In this document: piece by piece, positions 1 to 10,067 of the stretch
Layout: each line of letters begins with the position of its first letter
How positions within the stretch are numbered: position 1 is the first letter of the stretch
Origin: Falciphora oryzae
Lineage: Eukaryota > Ascomycota > Sordariomycetes > Magnaporthales > Magnaporthaceae
Assembly (NCBI GenBank): GCA_000733355.1
Contig: JNVV01000008.1
Span: 411,244-475,243, forward strand
Direction of reading: 5' to 3'
Length of the DNA stretch: 64,000 nt
Notes under the pieces: model-generated
Told to the model about the DNA's origin: nothing
Database searches by the model: none
Seen by the model: the letters and a program-made list of their open reading frames with translations, nothing else
Made by a program: the position numbers and the translations under genes

Positions 1-392
1 CTGCTAGCCGCCCTTCATGCAAGCATGCAGGACCTGAAGCGGCTGGACGTGGCCCGAGCTGAGGCGGAGGCGGAGGATTCAGAATTCCCCGGCTATCAGA
101 GTACGTCGTCATGTCCCTAGTGCTCTGACTTTGGTCCCCCTTCTCACCTTCACAACATCGTGTATCAATGTGTCTCTAACCAGTTTTCTTTTGCTCTGGG
201 TTAGGTTCGTCAGTATCCAATTTCAGCCCAGCGTCCACTCCGCAGGCCCGTCCCGAGGAGCCTACGGAGGACCTGTCGGAGGAACCGCTAGCAGACGAGG
301 TCGTTGAGGCAGCCCGTGCAGCCGCCAATGACCTATGGCCGCTGTATTTTACTAAACCCAAGAAGAATAAGAAGGGGGCTGCCTTTCCCTAA
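1..392 (+). CDS. 3' end of an unrecognised protein (partial)
   Basis: The window opens inside a plus-strand gene. Exon 1..100 is open in frame 1, rich in Ala, Glu and Asp, and ends in phase 1 before a GTACGT donor. A TTAG acceptor at 201-204 leads into 205..392, which continues in frame to a TAA at 390-392. The last residues are basic (TKPKKNKKGAAFP). The visible 95 or so residues are acidic or low complexity and show no domain I recognise; the short basic end could be a nuclear-localisation type tail. The splice reading rests only on consensus sites and a continuous frame. The same lysine-rich coding texture continues just after the stop, so the true end could differ if another intron exists. 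No function is assigned. Confidence 0.45.
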
Positions 393-617
393 ATCCAAGA
401 AGAAGAAGAAGGGGAAGACTTTCCCGGCGACGTCCATCTTCGCCCCCGAGGTCTGAAGACGAGCTGCTTGGGCGGGGGCTCGCGATTGTCATGATAGGGG
501 CCGGCGCGAGCTTGGGTGGCTTCCCTGGGCGAAGCGAGGGGAGCTGCTGGTTATCCTCAGGGAAGTCCATGGGCGAGGAGAGGTCCGGAAATGGCTGGTG
601 GTGGTGCCGTTTAGGCA

Positions 618-1500
618 TCACAAGCCCCCATGGCCTCGGCCGCCAAGGCACTTGTATGCAGGCTTGATACCTCCGTAGCTCAAGCTCATCATCGCCAGAC
701 ACCAAAGAGCCAGGTTCACTGTAAGCTGCCCAGAACCATGGCTGGACCAGGGGATCATGGCGCATTCTACCATGTACTCCCTAGATTGGAGATCCGCTTC
801 GAAATCGTACTCTTCGATCCAGGCGGAGCAGATGGCCATGCTCGCGGTCGCCGCCGACAGATCCGCAAGGGACGTGTCGTCCCCGGTGTTTCCCGGAAGG
901 GATGTCGTGCTGCGGAGCGGCCGGCCGGCAGCCGTACCGCTGGCGATGGGCTGAAGCGTTATTCGAAACACATATAACTCGTGGTCCGTAATAATGTAGC
1001 CATATCGACATCCGGCTGCTATCATGTATCCCAGGATCTGATAAACAGGGCGTAGCTATGCTTCGTGGTTGGTCGAAAACATTTCCATGTTCCATTTGCT
1101 TTGGGGCTTGCTGTCTCCGGGGAGGATGTTCGCATACTTGTTGTGCTCGCCTGGATAGTTGGGGCTGATAAGGCACCAATCCATCCCCTAGTCTGGTCCT
1201 TGCCGGAACAGCGTGATCCGCGGCCAAGATGGGCTTTGATCTTTGGCCTTTCCAGCGTCTCCAGAGCGACTGCGAGGGCGTGATTGATGATGGGGTGGTC
1301 GAATAACGTGAGAAAGTGGTCGAAAGTATTTTCGTTCAAAATCTCGATGTCGAATTGATATGCTACCGGTGCGTCCATGTAGAGCATTTCTGCTCAAGGA
1401 TGGGCTCGTAGATTGAAAGTAAGGTTTTGTAGCTGAACTCCTTCCAGTCAACCCAAGTTCTCGGCCAGGCAGGGGTCCATGGTGGGATTGTTAGCGACCC
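618..1500 (-). pseudogene. Degenerate copy of a fungal conserved hypothetical family
   Basis: Three minus-strand frames must be stitched to read one protein. An upstream piece (DWKEFSYKTLLSIYEP, about 1380-1440) continues after a frameshift near 1380 into a piece with LNENTFDHFLTLF and IKAHLGRGSR. A second frameshift near 1184-1190 leads to a piece with YANILPGDSK, an in-frame TAG at 1056-1058, then GYMIAAGCRYGYIITD and a C-terminal part ending at the stop at 618. From memory, these motif blocks in this order occur in a large family of uncharacterised Sordariomycete proteins, some loosely related to protein kinase folds; I know no function for them. The TAG replaces a position where Trp or another residue would be expected. 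Two shifts plus one stop point to a decayed gene rather than introns, because no splice sites fit the breaks. The 5' end is not defined. Confidence 0.55.
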
Positions 1501-2110
1501 CGGCCCTGTAAGCGAGGCTCGCTGCACGTCAGGGGCAGTAAGGATAGAGAAGCGTGGTGGGCATAACGAAAAAGGGTAGAACATAGGGGCGAAATGCGTG
1601 AGGAAAGGCGAAATTCGGATGGAAAAGCGGAGGGCATGGGCGAGTGATCCAGGACGTGACAGCCTGGCCGGGGAAGCCAGTCGATTTGTCCGCGCTGGCG
1701 GCGGGGTTTTTTTGCTCGGGTGGGCGCTAACCTGCATGTTGTAAACGCTTGGAAATGGCAAAAAAAGGTGGCCAACGGGCGAAAAGATTCAGACACTGGC
1801 CGCACCAGGCGCCTGCGGCCTTTAAATTCTCCTTTCCGACGCAGCCACCATGGCAAGCCCGCGAGATGACTTGGAACTGGAAGCCACGGCGCTCAAATGT
1901 CCGCCGTTATAGGCTAGGCCACGGGCTGGATGCCGGTAGGTGTCAAAGTGATGTTGTTCTGTGAGATAAGGAGAGGGAAGGAGGAGTTGGAAGTGTGCGG
2001 AAGGCTGCGCGCTTCCTCTATATACATAAGCCGGCTCAGGGGTGACCCCTGAGCCCTCAACCCGTGCCCTCAGCACGGAGCCATAACATCCGCATTGAAA
2101 CGTGGGCTAC
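1501..2110. other. Intergenic, no gene seen
   Basis: This stretch lies between the presumed 5' side of the decayed gene and the 3' end of the FTA2-like gene. I see short A/T runs (about 1708-1714 and 1755-1763) and no convincing coding frame or RNA gene. Confidence 0.4.
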
Positions 2111-3095
2111 TCAGATCCTAGGGAGCCAGGTCGCCCAAATATCGTAGCTACATTTCGGCCACCTTTCCAGGGCATCGGCATTTCCCCTCCTGCGATAGCT
2201 ATCGTGACTTCTGAGCGCGAATGGAAAAACAATGTCCGAAGGATCAACCAGCATGCCGTTTTTCCAATTGTCCAGGAACAGGGTACAGGCAAACTCAAAC
2301 CCGAGATTCCACAGAAAGTCCATGGATAGCTCGATCCTGCGGCGATTCGCTTCTTTGCGCTCCGCAGAGCCCTCGTTGTCAAGCTCGTCCTCCTCAATGA
2401 ACTCGTACGCTATGGCGAAGTACTCCCGACCTGGCTGCGGAGGCAGGCGACGCCGCTCCCCGACTTGAAGGGTCGGGGGCAGGTTCTTCCAGTGTCTAAA
2501 GCTGTCTCTGGTCAGTTTCAGCCAGCCAAAGCATTTCCTTGTTTTGTGCATCCAGAGCTGTTCGATGGTGATATCAATGTCGTCCGGAATGCGTGGCTTC
2601 TTGCGGCCTTCCTCGGAAAACGCATAAAGGTTCTCGGTAGCCTTGGTCCTAGTGTTCGTGTCGTCGAACAACCGGACCCTACCACATTCGTTCAGCGATG
2701 CTTCCACCATCTGCAGGACGGCAGCAATGTGGCACTCGCGTTGGGGAGTCCAGTAAAATGGCTCGTCAGGACGCTCGTCGTCCCAGAACTGCCGCGACAG
2801 TCGGAAGTCAGCAATTGAACATTCAGAGCGGGTGAAAAGGAAGGAAACGAGCGGCGGTATACCATTTTCAGAGCGAAGGGCCTTGGTTACCGAACGCGGC
2901 CTTCCAGCAGTAGCCGTCCATGCCACCGCCCAGATGCTCTAGCCACCGGATGTCCTTCAGGTTGAACGTTGCTTTTCGAAGCATGGGCTGCCGCAGGTCC
3001 TCCAGGAGTAGCGGGCTGGACCTATCATGGGCTCGTCCGTATGGAACGGCCTTGGCGGCGGGCGTGGCTTCTTCCGAGCAGCCTCCCCACGGCAT
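2111..3095 (-). pseudogene. FTA2-like (Sim4 kinetochore family) protein with a one-base frameshift
   Basis: Exon 1 runs 3095..2863 and exon 2 runs 2788..2111, separated by a 74-nt intron (GTATAC donor, GCTGAC branch, GGCAG acceptor). Exon 1 carries a glycine-rich loop like that of protein kinase folds (LEHLGGGMDGYCWK). Exon 2 has a conserved QREC block and a C-terminal LVDPSDIV block, which I associate with the fungal FTA2-like family (kinetochore Sim4 complex subunit FTA2, a kinase-like fold); most members are uncharacterised. Exon 1 hits a TGA just after the loop. Adding one base in the run at 2875-2880 would give the expected GPFALKM and would also make exon 1 a multiple of three (233+1), reading straight into FWDDERPDEP. 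So either this copy is inactivated or there is a one-base sequencing error in a homopolymer. Intact length would be about 303 residues. ATG at 3095 is the first in frame; an upstream exon is possible. Confidence 0.6.
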
Positions 3096-3994
3096 TGAGA
3101 CGTTGGGCTGGGCAAAAAGAACTACGGTTCAGGTGTGCCATCTTCTGGCTGCTTCGAGGCGGGCATGATGTGCTGGTGATGGCGGAGCTGGCAGTGTTCC
3201 AGCAGGGCCGATGTTGGAGCAGTCGAGAATTGAGTGGAGCAAACTTGGGGCTCAGTTTTGCGGCTAGATAGGCGGGCATCAGGCTGCCAAGTGCAGTCGG
3301 TACCAGCTGCACGGTAAATCGTGCCGAGAGTTTTTAGGTAGCGCTAGCACGTCGTATGCCCCTAGATCCGCTTACCGACGCTAAATAACTCTCTTTCCCC
3401 CGTTACGCTGTGCAACAGCCACCGCCAGCTTTGGCCCCCACACCACTCAACCCCAGAAAGAGCGGCAGGGGAAAAAGACGGTAACAGGGATTGGACAAGG
3501 CCGAAACCAAACAGCGGCCGGTTTTCCCTTCTCCGCTCTGCTCCATCTCAATTGTCTCGTCGGCTGCAAACAACGATAAGGATACGTACCTTTCTTTATT
3601 CTTGTGCATGTCTTAGCTTCCCTGCGAGACTCTGTAGCGCCTCGCATTTGTCGGCTTCTCCAAATTCCTTTGATCAACATCTGGCGCTTGCCGTTGCTAC
3701 CCTCCCCCTCGAACCGGCGCGCGCCACGGCCAAGGCGCCGAAAGCCAGCCAAGCCAGCCTTCGGCAGAGACGCCAGCGCCCGAGGTCTCGCAGACTGTCC
3801 CTGTCGCAGCGTCTAGATTGCTGCAGTTGGATACAGACATCGTATATACCCTAGAGAGCATGAGCGGGCTGCATCTCTAAGCCGCCGACTGTCACACAAA
3901 CGCACGCCCCAAGAGAGCGCCTCCGAACCGAAACGACGGTCCCCCGATTTCCGGAGCCAGGCGTGGCTTCCCCCTTCCCTCCCTCTCCAGTCCG
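3096..3994. other. Intergenic region upstream of the permease
   Basis: About 900 bases between the divergent FTA2-like gene and the permease. The part from about 3650 is C-rich and pyrimidine-rich and probably holds the permease promoter and 5' leader. No further gene or RNA is visible. Confidence 0.4.
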
Positions 3995-5967
3995 ATGCCG
4001 CACCTGTATTCCAGGGCACAGGGGCACGCCCGCGATTCTCTGGAGCTCGCGTCGCTGGCGAGCTCCAGCCAGGAGGACACCGCCGAGACCGACTCCCGCC
4101 CCAGCATATCCTCGTCCCGCAAGGCGTCGCTCGAGCGCGACGACCCCCTCGACTCGCACAACCCCGCCGCCGCCGCCTCCTCGTACGGCCGTCCGAACCG
4201 CCACGATCGCTCCTTCTCCGTCTCGTCCGGCTTCGACCTCGCTGCGAACCTCTTCCCGCTCTCATCCACAACCGGCTCCGGCTATGCCCCGTTGGGCGCC
4301 TCCACCGCGCCGGGCCAGCCTGGCGGCGGCGGCCTGGGCGGTGGCTCGCTCGAGAAGCACAAGACACTCACGTACCTCAACGGCCTCTCGCTGATCGTCG
4401 GTCTGATCATCGGCTCCGGCATCTTCTCGTCGCCCAGCCAGGTCAACGTCAACGTAGGGTCGCCTGGCGGGTCCGTTATCGTCTGGGTCATCGCCGGAGT
4501 GCTGGCCTGGACCGGCGCGGCGAGCTACGCCGAGCTGGGCGGTGCCATCCCGCTCAACGGCGGGTCGCAGGTTTACCTGGCTAAGATCATGGGTGAGCTG
4601 TCTGGGTTCCTGTTCTCGTGGGTCGCCGTGCTGGTGCTCAAGCCCGGCAGCGCCGCCATCATAGCCATCATCATGGGCGAGTACCTGGTGCGCGCCTTTA
4701 TCGGCGCCGAGGCCGAGACCATTAACCCCTGGGTCAGCAAGTCGGTCGCGCTGGTCGGCCTTGTTGTTGTCACGTTCCTGAACTGCGTCTCGACCCGCCT
4801 GGGCACACGGCTTAACGACGCGCTCATGTTCCTAAAGTTCATCGCCTTGATCGGTGTTACCGTCACGGGCATCGTCGTCGCCGTCACGGGCTTCACGTAC
4901 TCGGGCGAAGCCAACCTAGACTGGAAACAACGTCCATGGTTCGAGGGCACCAAGACGGATACGGCCGGCTGGGCCGTTGCTCTGTACGCTGGCCTGTGGG
5001 CGTATGATGGTTGGGACAATGTAGGTTGCCGTCCTTTCTTCTCTGTCTCCCACTCACGGTTGCAGTGCAATGTCGCATTGCATTCAATCCATGCTAACCC
5101 GTCCTTTCTCTTGCTTCACCGCAGACAAATTACGTCGTTGGAGAGTTCAAGAATCCGACCAAGGACTTGCCCCGCGTCATCCACACAGCGATGCCGCTGG
5201 TTATCATTTGCTACGTCCTCGCAAACGTGTCATACTTCTTCGTCCTGCCGCTCGCCACCATCAACTCGAGCAATACGGTGGCAGTAATGTTCGGCGCCAA
5301 GGTGTTCGGTCCGATCGGGTCGCTCGTGCTGGCGCTCATCGTCAGCGCCTCGTGCTTCGGCGCGCTCAACAGCTCCACCTTCACCAGCAGTCGCCTGGTC
5401 TACGTTGCGGGTCGGGAGGGCTACTTCCCCGCGTTCCTGGGCAGGATCGGGGTCGGGGGCGGGGGCGAGCACGGGGCCATGTCGACGCGGGCGCAGAGCT
5501 CACTAGCGAAGCGACTAGCCCGGCTGTTTGGCGACGAGGACACGGGCCTCTTCTACACGCCCGTGTGGGCGCTGGTGGTGAACGCAGTGCTGACGGCCGC
5601 CTACGTGGCGGTGGGCGAGTTCGGGACCCTCGTCACCTTTTACGGCGTCGCGGGCTACACCTTCTACTTCCTGACCGTACTGGGCCTCATCATCTTGAGG
5701 GTCAAGGAGCCTGAGCTGGAGCGGCCATACAAGACATGGATAATGACTCCCGTCATCTTTTGCTGCGTCAGTCTATTCCTGCTCAGCCGCGCCGTCTTTT
5801 CGCAGCCGTTCCAGACCCTCATCGTCATCGCGTTCGTTGTGGCCGGCGTACCAGTGTATTACTGGCGCGTCAGGGGCAGGAGTAAGGGCGTCAAGAGGGA
5901 GCTCGGCAGCACGGGTGAAGGCGCTAGTGCGCCGTGGTGGAAGTTTTGGAAACGGTGGTCCAGGTGA
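3995..5967 (+). CDS. APC-superfamily L-type amino acid transporter (Mup1/LAT-like permease)
   Basis: Exons 3995..5020 and 5125..5967 give 622 residues. The 104-nt intron has a GTAGGT donor and a CGCAG acceptor and joins GWDN to TNYVVGEF in phase 0. About 120 Ser/Ala-rich cytosolic residues precede the membrane core. The first membrane helix carries the APC signature GSGIF at residues 140-144, followed by PGGSVIVWVIAG, a helix with LKPGSAAIIA, and the GLWAYDGWDN and NPTKDLPR motifs typical of LAT-type carriers; about 12 helices are expected. The family imports neutral amino acids at the plasma membrane, with yeast Mup1/Mup3 (methionine) as relatives; substrate specificity cannot be read from sequence. 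The long N-terminal tail contains Ser-rich stretches and could be a target for arrestin/ubiquitin-driven endocytosis, as in other fungal permeases (inference). Confidence 0.88.
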
Positions 5968-6486
5968 TGACACCGCGATTAGAAGGGGGGCAATGCTGAG
6001 CGAGCCCCTCGCATGATACCACAAGAGAAGAGCGGTCGGATCCCTGGTGGGCTCACGGGGATCCGACGATTAGACGCTTCGGGCTGCGGCAGACTAGGCC
6101 TACCTAGCTGCTGGAGCCGCTGTGTATATCTGTACTAATACTGTCCTGACTGGTCTGGATTCGGTTCTGTTACCAGTTTCAAAGACTGATGCGGGCTGCT
6201 GATACTCCTGCAATGGCCCATCAATGATAGTGCCCTACCGACGGGTGGTGGCCTGCGTACTTTGTCAATGCAACCATGTACATATGCAGGTATATAATCT
6301 TGATAGGATACAGATACAATAGGTAACAGATTGTTGCTGACATGACTTTCAACATGCCCTGGGTCTTGGGTGCTGTAGCTTGTCACGTGTGCAGTGAAAA
6401 AATACGTCATCAATCATGACCCCGGATGATATCTCTCTCAACCTCCTTGGCCTGGCCCAATCACCCCAACAAATCCCTCGGACACA
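5968..6486. other. Intergenic, no gene seen
   Basis: This 519-base interval holds the 3' region of the permease gene and the promoter of the next gene, both on the plus strand. It is less GC-rich than its flanks. I see no additional coding frame. Confidence 0.4.
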
Positions 6487-7818
6487 ATGTTCTCAACCAG
6501 GGTATGGTCGCGAGCATCCTCGCATGCTGCCCGCCGTGCCGCGACGGCGATTTTTCCCACAGAGGTGGCTACACTAGCTGCCGCAGGCCGACGGCGCGCT
6601 CTGTCCTCCTCGGCAGCACCGCCTCCGCCGTTCCCGACGGTCGACCAATGCCCGTCGCCGACGTGCCCCTGCGCCGCGACGCCCGAGCTGCCCGACGGCC
6701 TGGAGATCGACCGCGCGTCGCCCCTGAACGGCGTCATGACGGCCTACCACCAGCACGTCCTGGTCTGCACCGGGCGCGACGACTGGCCGTCCCGGATCGA
6801 GGAGGACGACAGCGGCGACAACCTGGCCGCCGACCTGCGCGAGCTGTTTGGGCGCGGCGGGCGGTATAGCGACGTGAGTGTTCCTTGTCTGCGAGGGCAA
6901 TGATGACTGCCCATTGTGGATCACATACTCATAAACTCCGACTATGCCTGTTGCTCCCTTTTTCTTGTGATGATATCCATCCTAGGTGCCCATGCTGACG
7001 GTAAGTTCTGCCGATGGAATGCGTGCGTGTAATGGAACCACACACCATACAAATAAAATGCGCAAATTATAAAAACACAGCCGTACCACAACATCTCGGT
7101 CCTGAACTCGTCGTTCCCATCTTCCCCGCTCCCGGGCCGGGCCGACGTCCAGTCGACCTCGGTCTACCTGCTCCCCAGCTTCAAGCACGTGCCATTCCTG
7201 CCGCGCGTCTCGTTCGACCACGTCGACGCCCTGGCCAGGGCCTACCTTCTGCCCGACAGGCTGCACCCGGCCCACGATGGAATGTCACCCGTCCACCGCG
7301 ACGCCCTCGTGCGCCAGCCCGCGTACCGCCAGGTGCTCCAGGGCGTGGCTGATGTGAAGGATGTGCTCGTGCTTGTGTGCGGCCACGGCGGGCGGGATAA
7401 GCGGTGCGGCGTCTACGGGCCGGTCCTCCGCGCCGAGTTTGAGCGGGCGTTACCACGGTTTGGGGTGCAGATGCTGCACGGGCCGGTCCAGGTGCCCGAA
7501 GCAGATAATAGTACTCAAAAGGAGCTGCCGGCTGCTGGTTCTGGAGAAGAAGGTGCGCCGCCGTGCACGGCGAGGGTCGGGCTCATAAGCCACATCGGAG
7601 GTCACAAGTTCGCCGGAAATGTGATTGTGTACCTGCCGCCGGGACTGCGGGATGAGGAAGGTGGGCCGCACCCGCTTGCCGGCCATGGGATCTGGTACGG
7701 CAGGGTTGAGCCACGGCATGTGGAGGGGATTATAGGCGAGACCATCAGGAAGGGGGTCGTCATCAGGGAGCTTTTCAGGGGTGGGATTACCCGGGACAGC
7801 AAGATTCTGAGGCTTTGA
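6487..7818 (+). CDS. AIM32: Aim32/Apd1-family thioredoxin-like [2Fe-2S] protein, mitochondrial
   Basis: Three exons, 6487..6873, 6986..7000 and 7081..7818, give 379 residues. The middle exon is only 15 nt (five codons, VPMLT), framed by a TAG acceptor and a GTAAGT donor, with an ACAG acceptor for the last exon. The N-terminus is rich in Arg, Ala and Ser with few acidic residues, as in a mitochondrial presequence. The C-terminal sucrase/ferredoxin-like domain shows C234 and C243 (CGHGGRDKRC) and H305 and H309 (HIGGH), the Cys/His set that binds a [2Fe-2S] cluster in Apd1/Aim32. In yeast, Aim32 is a mitochondrial redox protein linked to thiol-redox control of protein import. The gene lies 305 bases upstream of the mitochondrial redox gene CYC2, in the same direction. 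Confidence 0.85.
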
Positions 7819-8123
7819 GCTATCGAGGGCCTCGAGCGTAGAGAATTTGGGGGTCTTGTATGATACTATTAGCCGAATATCCATTCTGCTTGAAAACTGC
7901 ATGCATTCATGAGCGAAAACTTGGTGTATAGGAGACTTACAGGATGTGATTGTAGGGTTAGGGTTGGGCGTGTGATAAGATAGCCGAAAAATCACTTTCA
8001 ATCCGCGCGACCATCCCTCCCGCTCTCCTGAATGATGGCATTCAGAGGAGCTGGCCTTCAGTAAAGGACAGCGGCGTGGCAGGCATTCTGGGCTTTGAAT
8101 ATGAAGAGGGAATACAGGACAAA
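7819..8123. other. Short intergenic spacer
   Basis: This 305-base spacer between the AIM32-like and CYC2-like genes must hold the terminator of the first and the promoter of the second. No distinct motif was recognised. Confidence 0.35.
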
Positions 8124-9623
8124 ATGAGTCAAATCATGGCCTCAAGACTGCGGTTGGGAGGGGACATCGCACGAAGGGCGACCATCTCATTCATCAATCC
8201 ACCATGTCTCCCTCACAGGGCCCGAGCGCTCTCTTCCACGCCATGCCTCTCGTCTCAGGGGCTTAAACCCACACCCGCGGCGCCATCACCACCAGCACCA
8301 ACGCCACCACCAGCAGGGCCAGGAGGGGGATCCTCGCCGTCCGCAGAAGAGAAGTCCTTCCCGCCCGCCTGGCTGCGCAACACCCTGGTCGTCGTCGCCA
8401 TCAGCGGCACGCTCTACGGCTTCTACACATGGGCCCAATCCCGCAGCGGCGACCTGCCCCTGGCCCAGTACCTCCTGACGGGCCGGGAACTCAACACTAC
8501 CACCTTTGTGCCCTTCACCATCGTCTCCCGCGAGGCCGTGACCCCCGACACCTTCGTGCTGACGCTGCGCCCGCGCCACCGGACCCTGGGCGCGCGGTCC
8601 TCCGCCGCCAGCCGCTTCCACGCCAAGCGCCTCGACTGGCTGTCCGACTGGTCGCCCTGGCGCTGGCTGACGGACGCGCGCGAGCACTCCAACGATGCCG
8701 TGTACGCGCGCGCCTGGGACCACGGCGTGTGGGCCGTCGAGGTCAAGCAGCCGCAGCTGCAGATCGTGCGCGAGTACACGCCGCTGCCGCCGCCGCACTT
8801 TGAGGGCGGCCGGGACGGCGAGGATGCGAAAGACCCCTGGGAGGCGAGCCGCCGCAGCGGCGACCTGCGCCTCCTGGTCCGCGCCGTCGGCGGCGGCGAG
8901 GTGTCCAACTACCTGGCTCGTCTGAGGTTGGGGTCCGTCGTCGAGCTGCGCGGGCCGCACCTGGGCTTCGACGTCAAGAGGCGGCTTGGCGTCGTCAGCA
9001 GCGGAGAAGAAGAAGGGGAGAAGCGGGTGGTGTTCCTGGCCGGGGGCACGGGCATCTCGCCGGCGCTGCAGGTCGCGCACGCGCTGCTCGACGGCGGGGA
9101 CAGCAGTAGCACCGACAAGAAACCCTCCGTCTCGATCCTGTGGGCGAACCGCCAGCGCGGGAGCCTGGCGGCCTCGTCGCCCGTCGTGCGCCAGCTGGAC
9201 GACATGGCCAGGCGCCACGGTAACCGCCTCGGCCTGCAGACCTTTGTGGACGAGGAGAAGAAATTCATCGACGAGAAGCTCGTCTCGGCCGCCGTGCTCC
9301 CTCCAAAGGGCGCTGTTGTTGCTGGTGCTACCACGCCGCCGTCGGACAGTGCGTGCCCCTACCACTCCGAGGCGCTGCTGCAGCGCACGGCGACTGATCC
9401 GCCTGCCGACGAGGGCGGTGTCTGCCGCTGCCAGCCCCCTTTTACTGGTGCTGGGAAAGACCTAGTCTTTGTGTCCGGCCCGGACGGGTTCGTCAAGAAG
9501 TTCGCGGGCGAGAAGGTTTGGAGGGACAAGCTGGAGCTGCAGGGCCCTGTTGGCGGCTCACTGGGTGATCTCAAGAAGAAAAACGCCGACAAGCTCGGCA
9601 ACTGGCTCGTCTTGAAGCTATAG
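8124..9623 (+). CDS. CYC2: Cyc2-like mitochondrial FAD/NAD(P)H oxidoreductase
   Basis: A single exon of 499 residues. The reading frame is open further upstream, but the first ATG is at 8124 (A at -3); a second in-frame ATG at 8136 starts MASRLRLGGDIARR, an arginine-rich start typical of a mitochondrial presequence. A Pro-rich linker precedes a membrane helix (WLRNTLVVVAISGTLYGFY), so the protein is probably anchored in the inner membrane. The rest is a ferredoxin-reductase-type fold: an FAD-binding part ending in LRGPHLGFDV, the NAD-binding FLAGGTGISPALQ motif, and the terminal FVSGPDGFVKKFAG. In yeast, Cyc2 is a flavoprotein of the intermembrane space that reduces haem for attachment to cytochrome c by haem lyase. 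The reductase domain has long insertions (about residues 155-240) absent from simple cytochrome b5 reductases. The family assignment is firm; the exact Cyc2 orthology is likely. Confidence 0.8.
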   Translation: MSQIMASRLRLGGDIARRATISFINPPCLPHRARALSSTPCLSSQGLKPTPAAPSPPAPTPPPAGPGGGSSPSAEEKSFPPAWLRNTLVVVAISGTLYGFYTWAQSRSGDLPLAQYLLTGRELNTTTFVPFTIVSREAVTPDTFVLTLRPRHRTLGARSSAASRFHAKRLDWLSDWSPWRWLTDAREHSNDAVYARAWDHGVWAVEVKQPQLQIVREYTPLPPPHFEGGRDGEDAKDPWEASRRSGDLRLLVRAVGGGEVSNYLARLRLGSVVELRGPHLGFDVKRRLGVVSSGEEEGEKRVVFLAGGTGISPALQVAHALLDGGDSSSTDKKPSVSILWANRQRGSLAASSPVVRQLDDMARRHGNRLGLQTFVDEEKKFIDEKLVSAAVLPPKGAVVAGATTPPSDSACPYHSEALLQRTATDPPADEGGVCRCQPPFTGAGKDLVFVSGPDGFVKKFAGEKVWRDKLELQGPVGGSLGDLKKKNADKLGNWLVLKL

Positions 9624-10067
9624 GAGGGCGGATGAGAGATTCTCTGTACACACTTGTATAAACAGATATAAAAAAAAATTGAAGATATCAATGAATCCAC
9701 CAGAGTTCGTTCGTTGCGCCAGCCATGTCCCGTCAAACAAATCAGTCCCCTATTGTAAACGATCAGCATCAACATACATCCTCCCGACGGCGCATCTGCT
9801 CTCATACAAAGAAAACACCTTTCATTGATTCAGGACACGTTATAGAACTCGATACCCAACCTCCAGAGAACCAACTCTCCGATCGCGGTCACAAACGGCG
9901 ATGCCCCGAGGGGTATTTGTACAATACCAGGAGAAGAATGAGAAATACACGTGTAAAAGAACGCCATACTGATGCGGATGACGAGACACATACAAGGCTC
10001 AACAGCAGCAAGGCGCGCTTGTTTAACAAAAAAGGAATACCACACAAAAACCACCCCTTGAATCCGT
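9624..10067. other. Convergent 3' intergenic region
   Basis: A 444-base tail-to-tail region between the CYC2-like gene and the flippase gene. AT-rich stretches and a run of A at about 9669-9677 are visible; nothing coding is seen. Confidence 0.4.

Noticed and set aside
781..1387. Treating the minus-strand pieces at 618-1450 as separate small genes
   Set aside because: Conserved blocks run in order across the pieces and the breaks lack splice sites, so one damaged gene is the simpler reading.
8286..9365. Long open frame on the minus strand opposite the CYC2-like gene (359 codons)
   Set aside because: It mirrors a GC-rich coding sequence; composition is Arg/Gly/Ala/Val-rich with no motif, while the plus strand carries clear oxidoreductase motifs.
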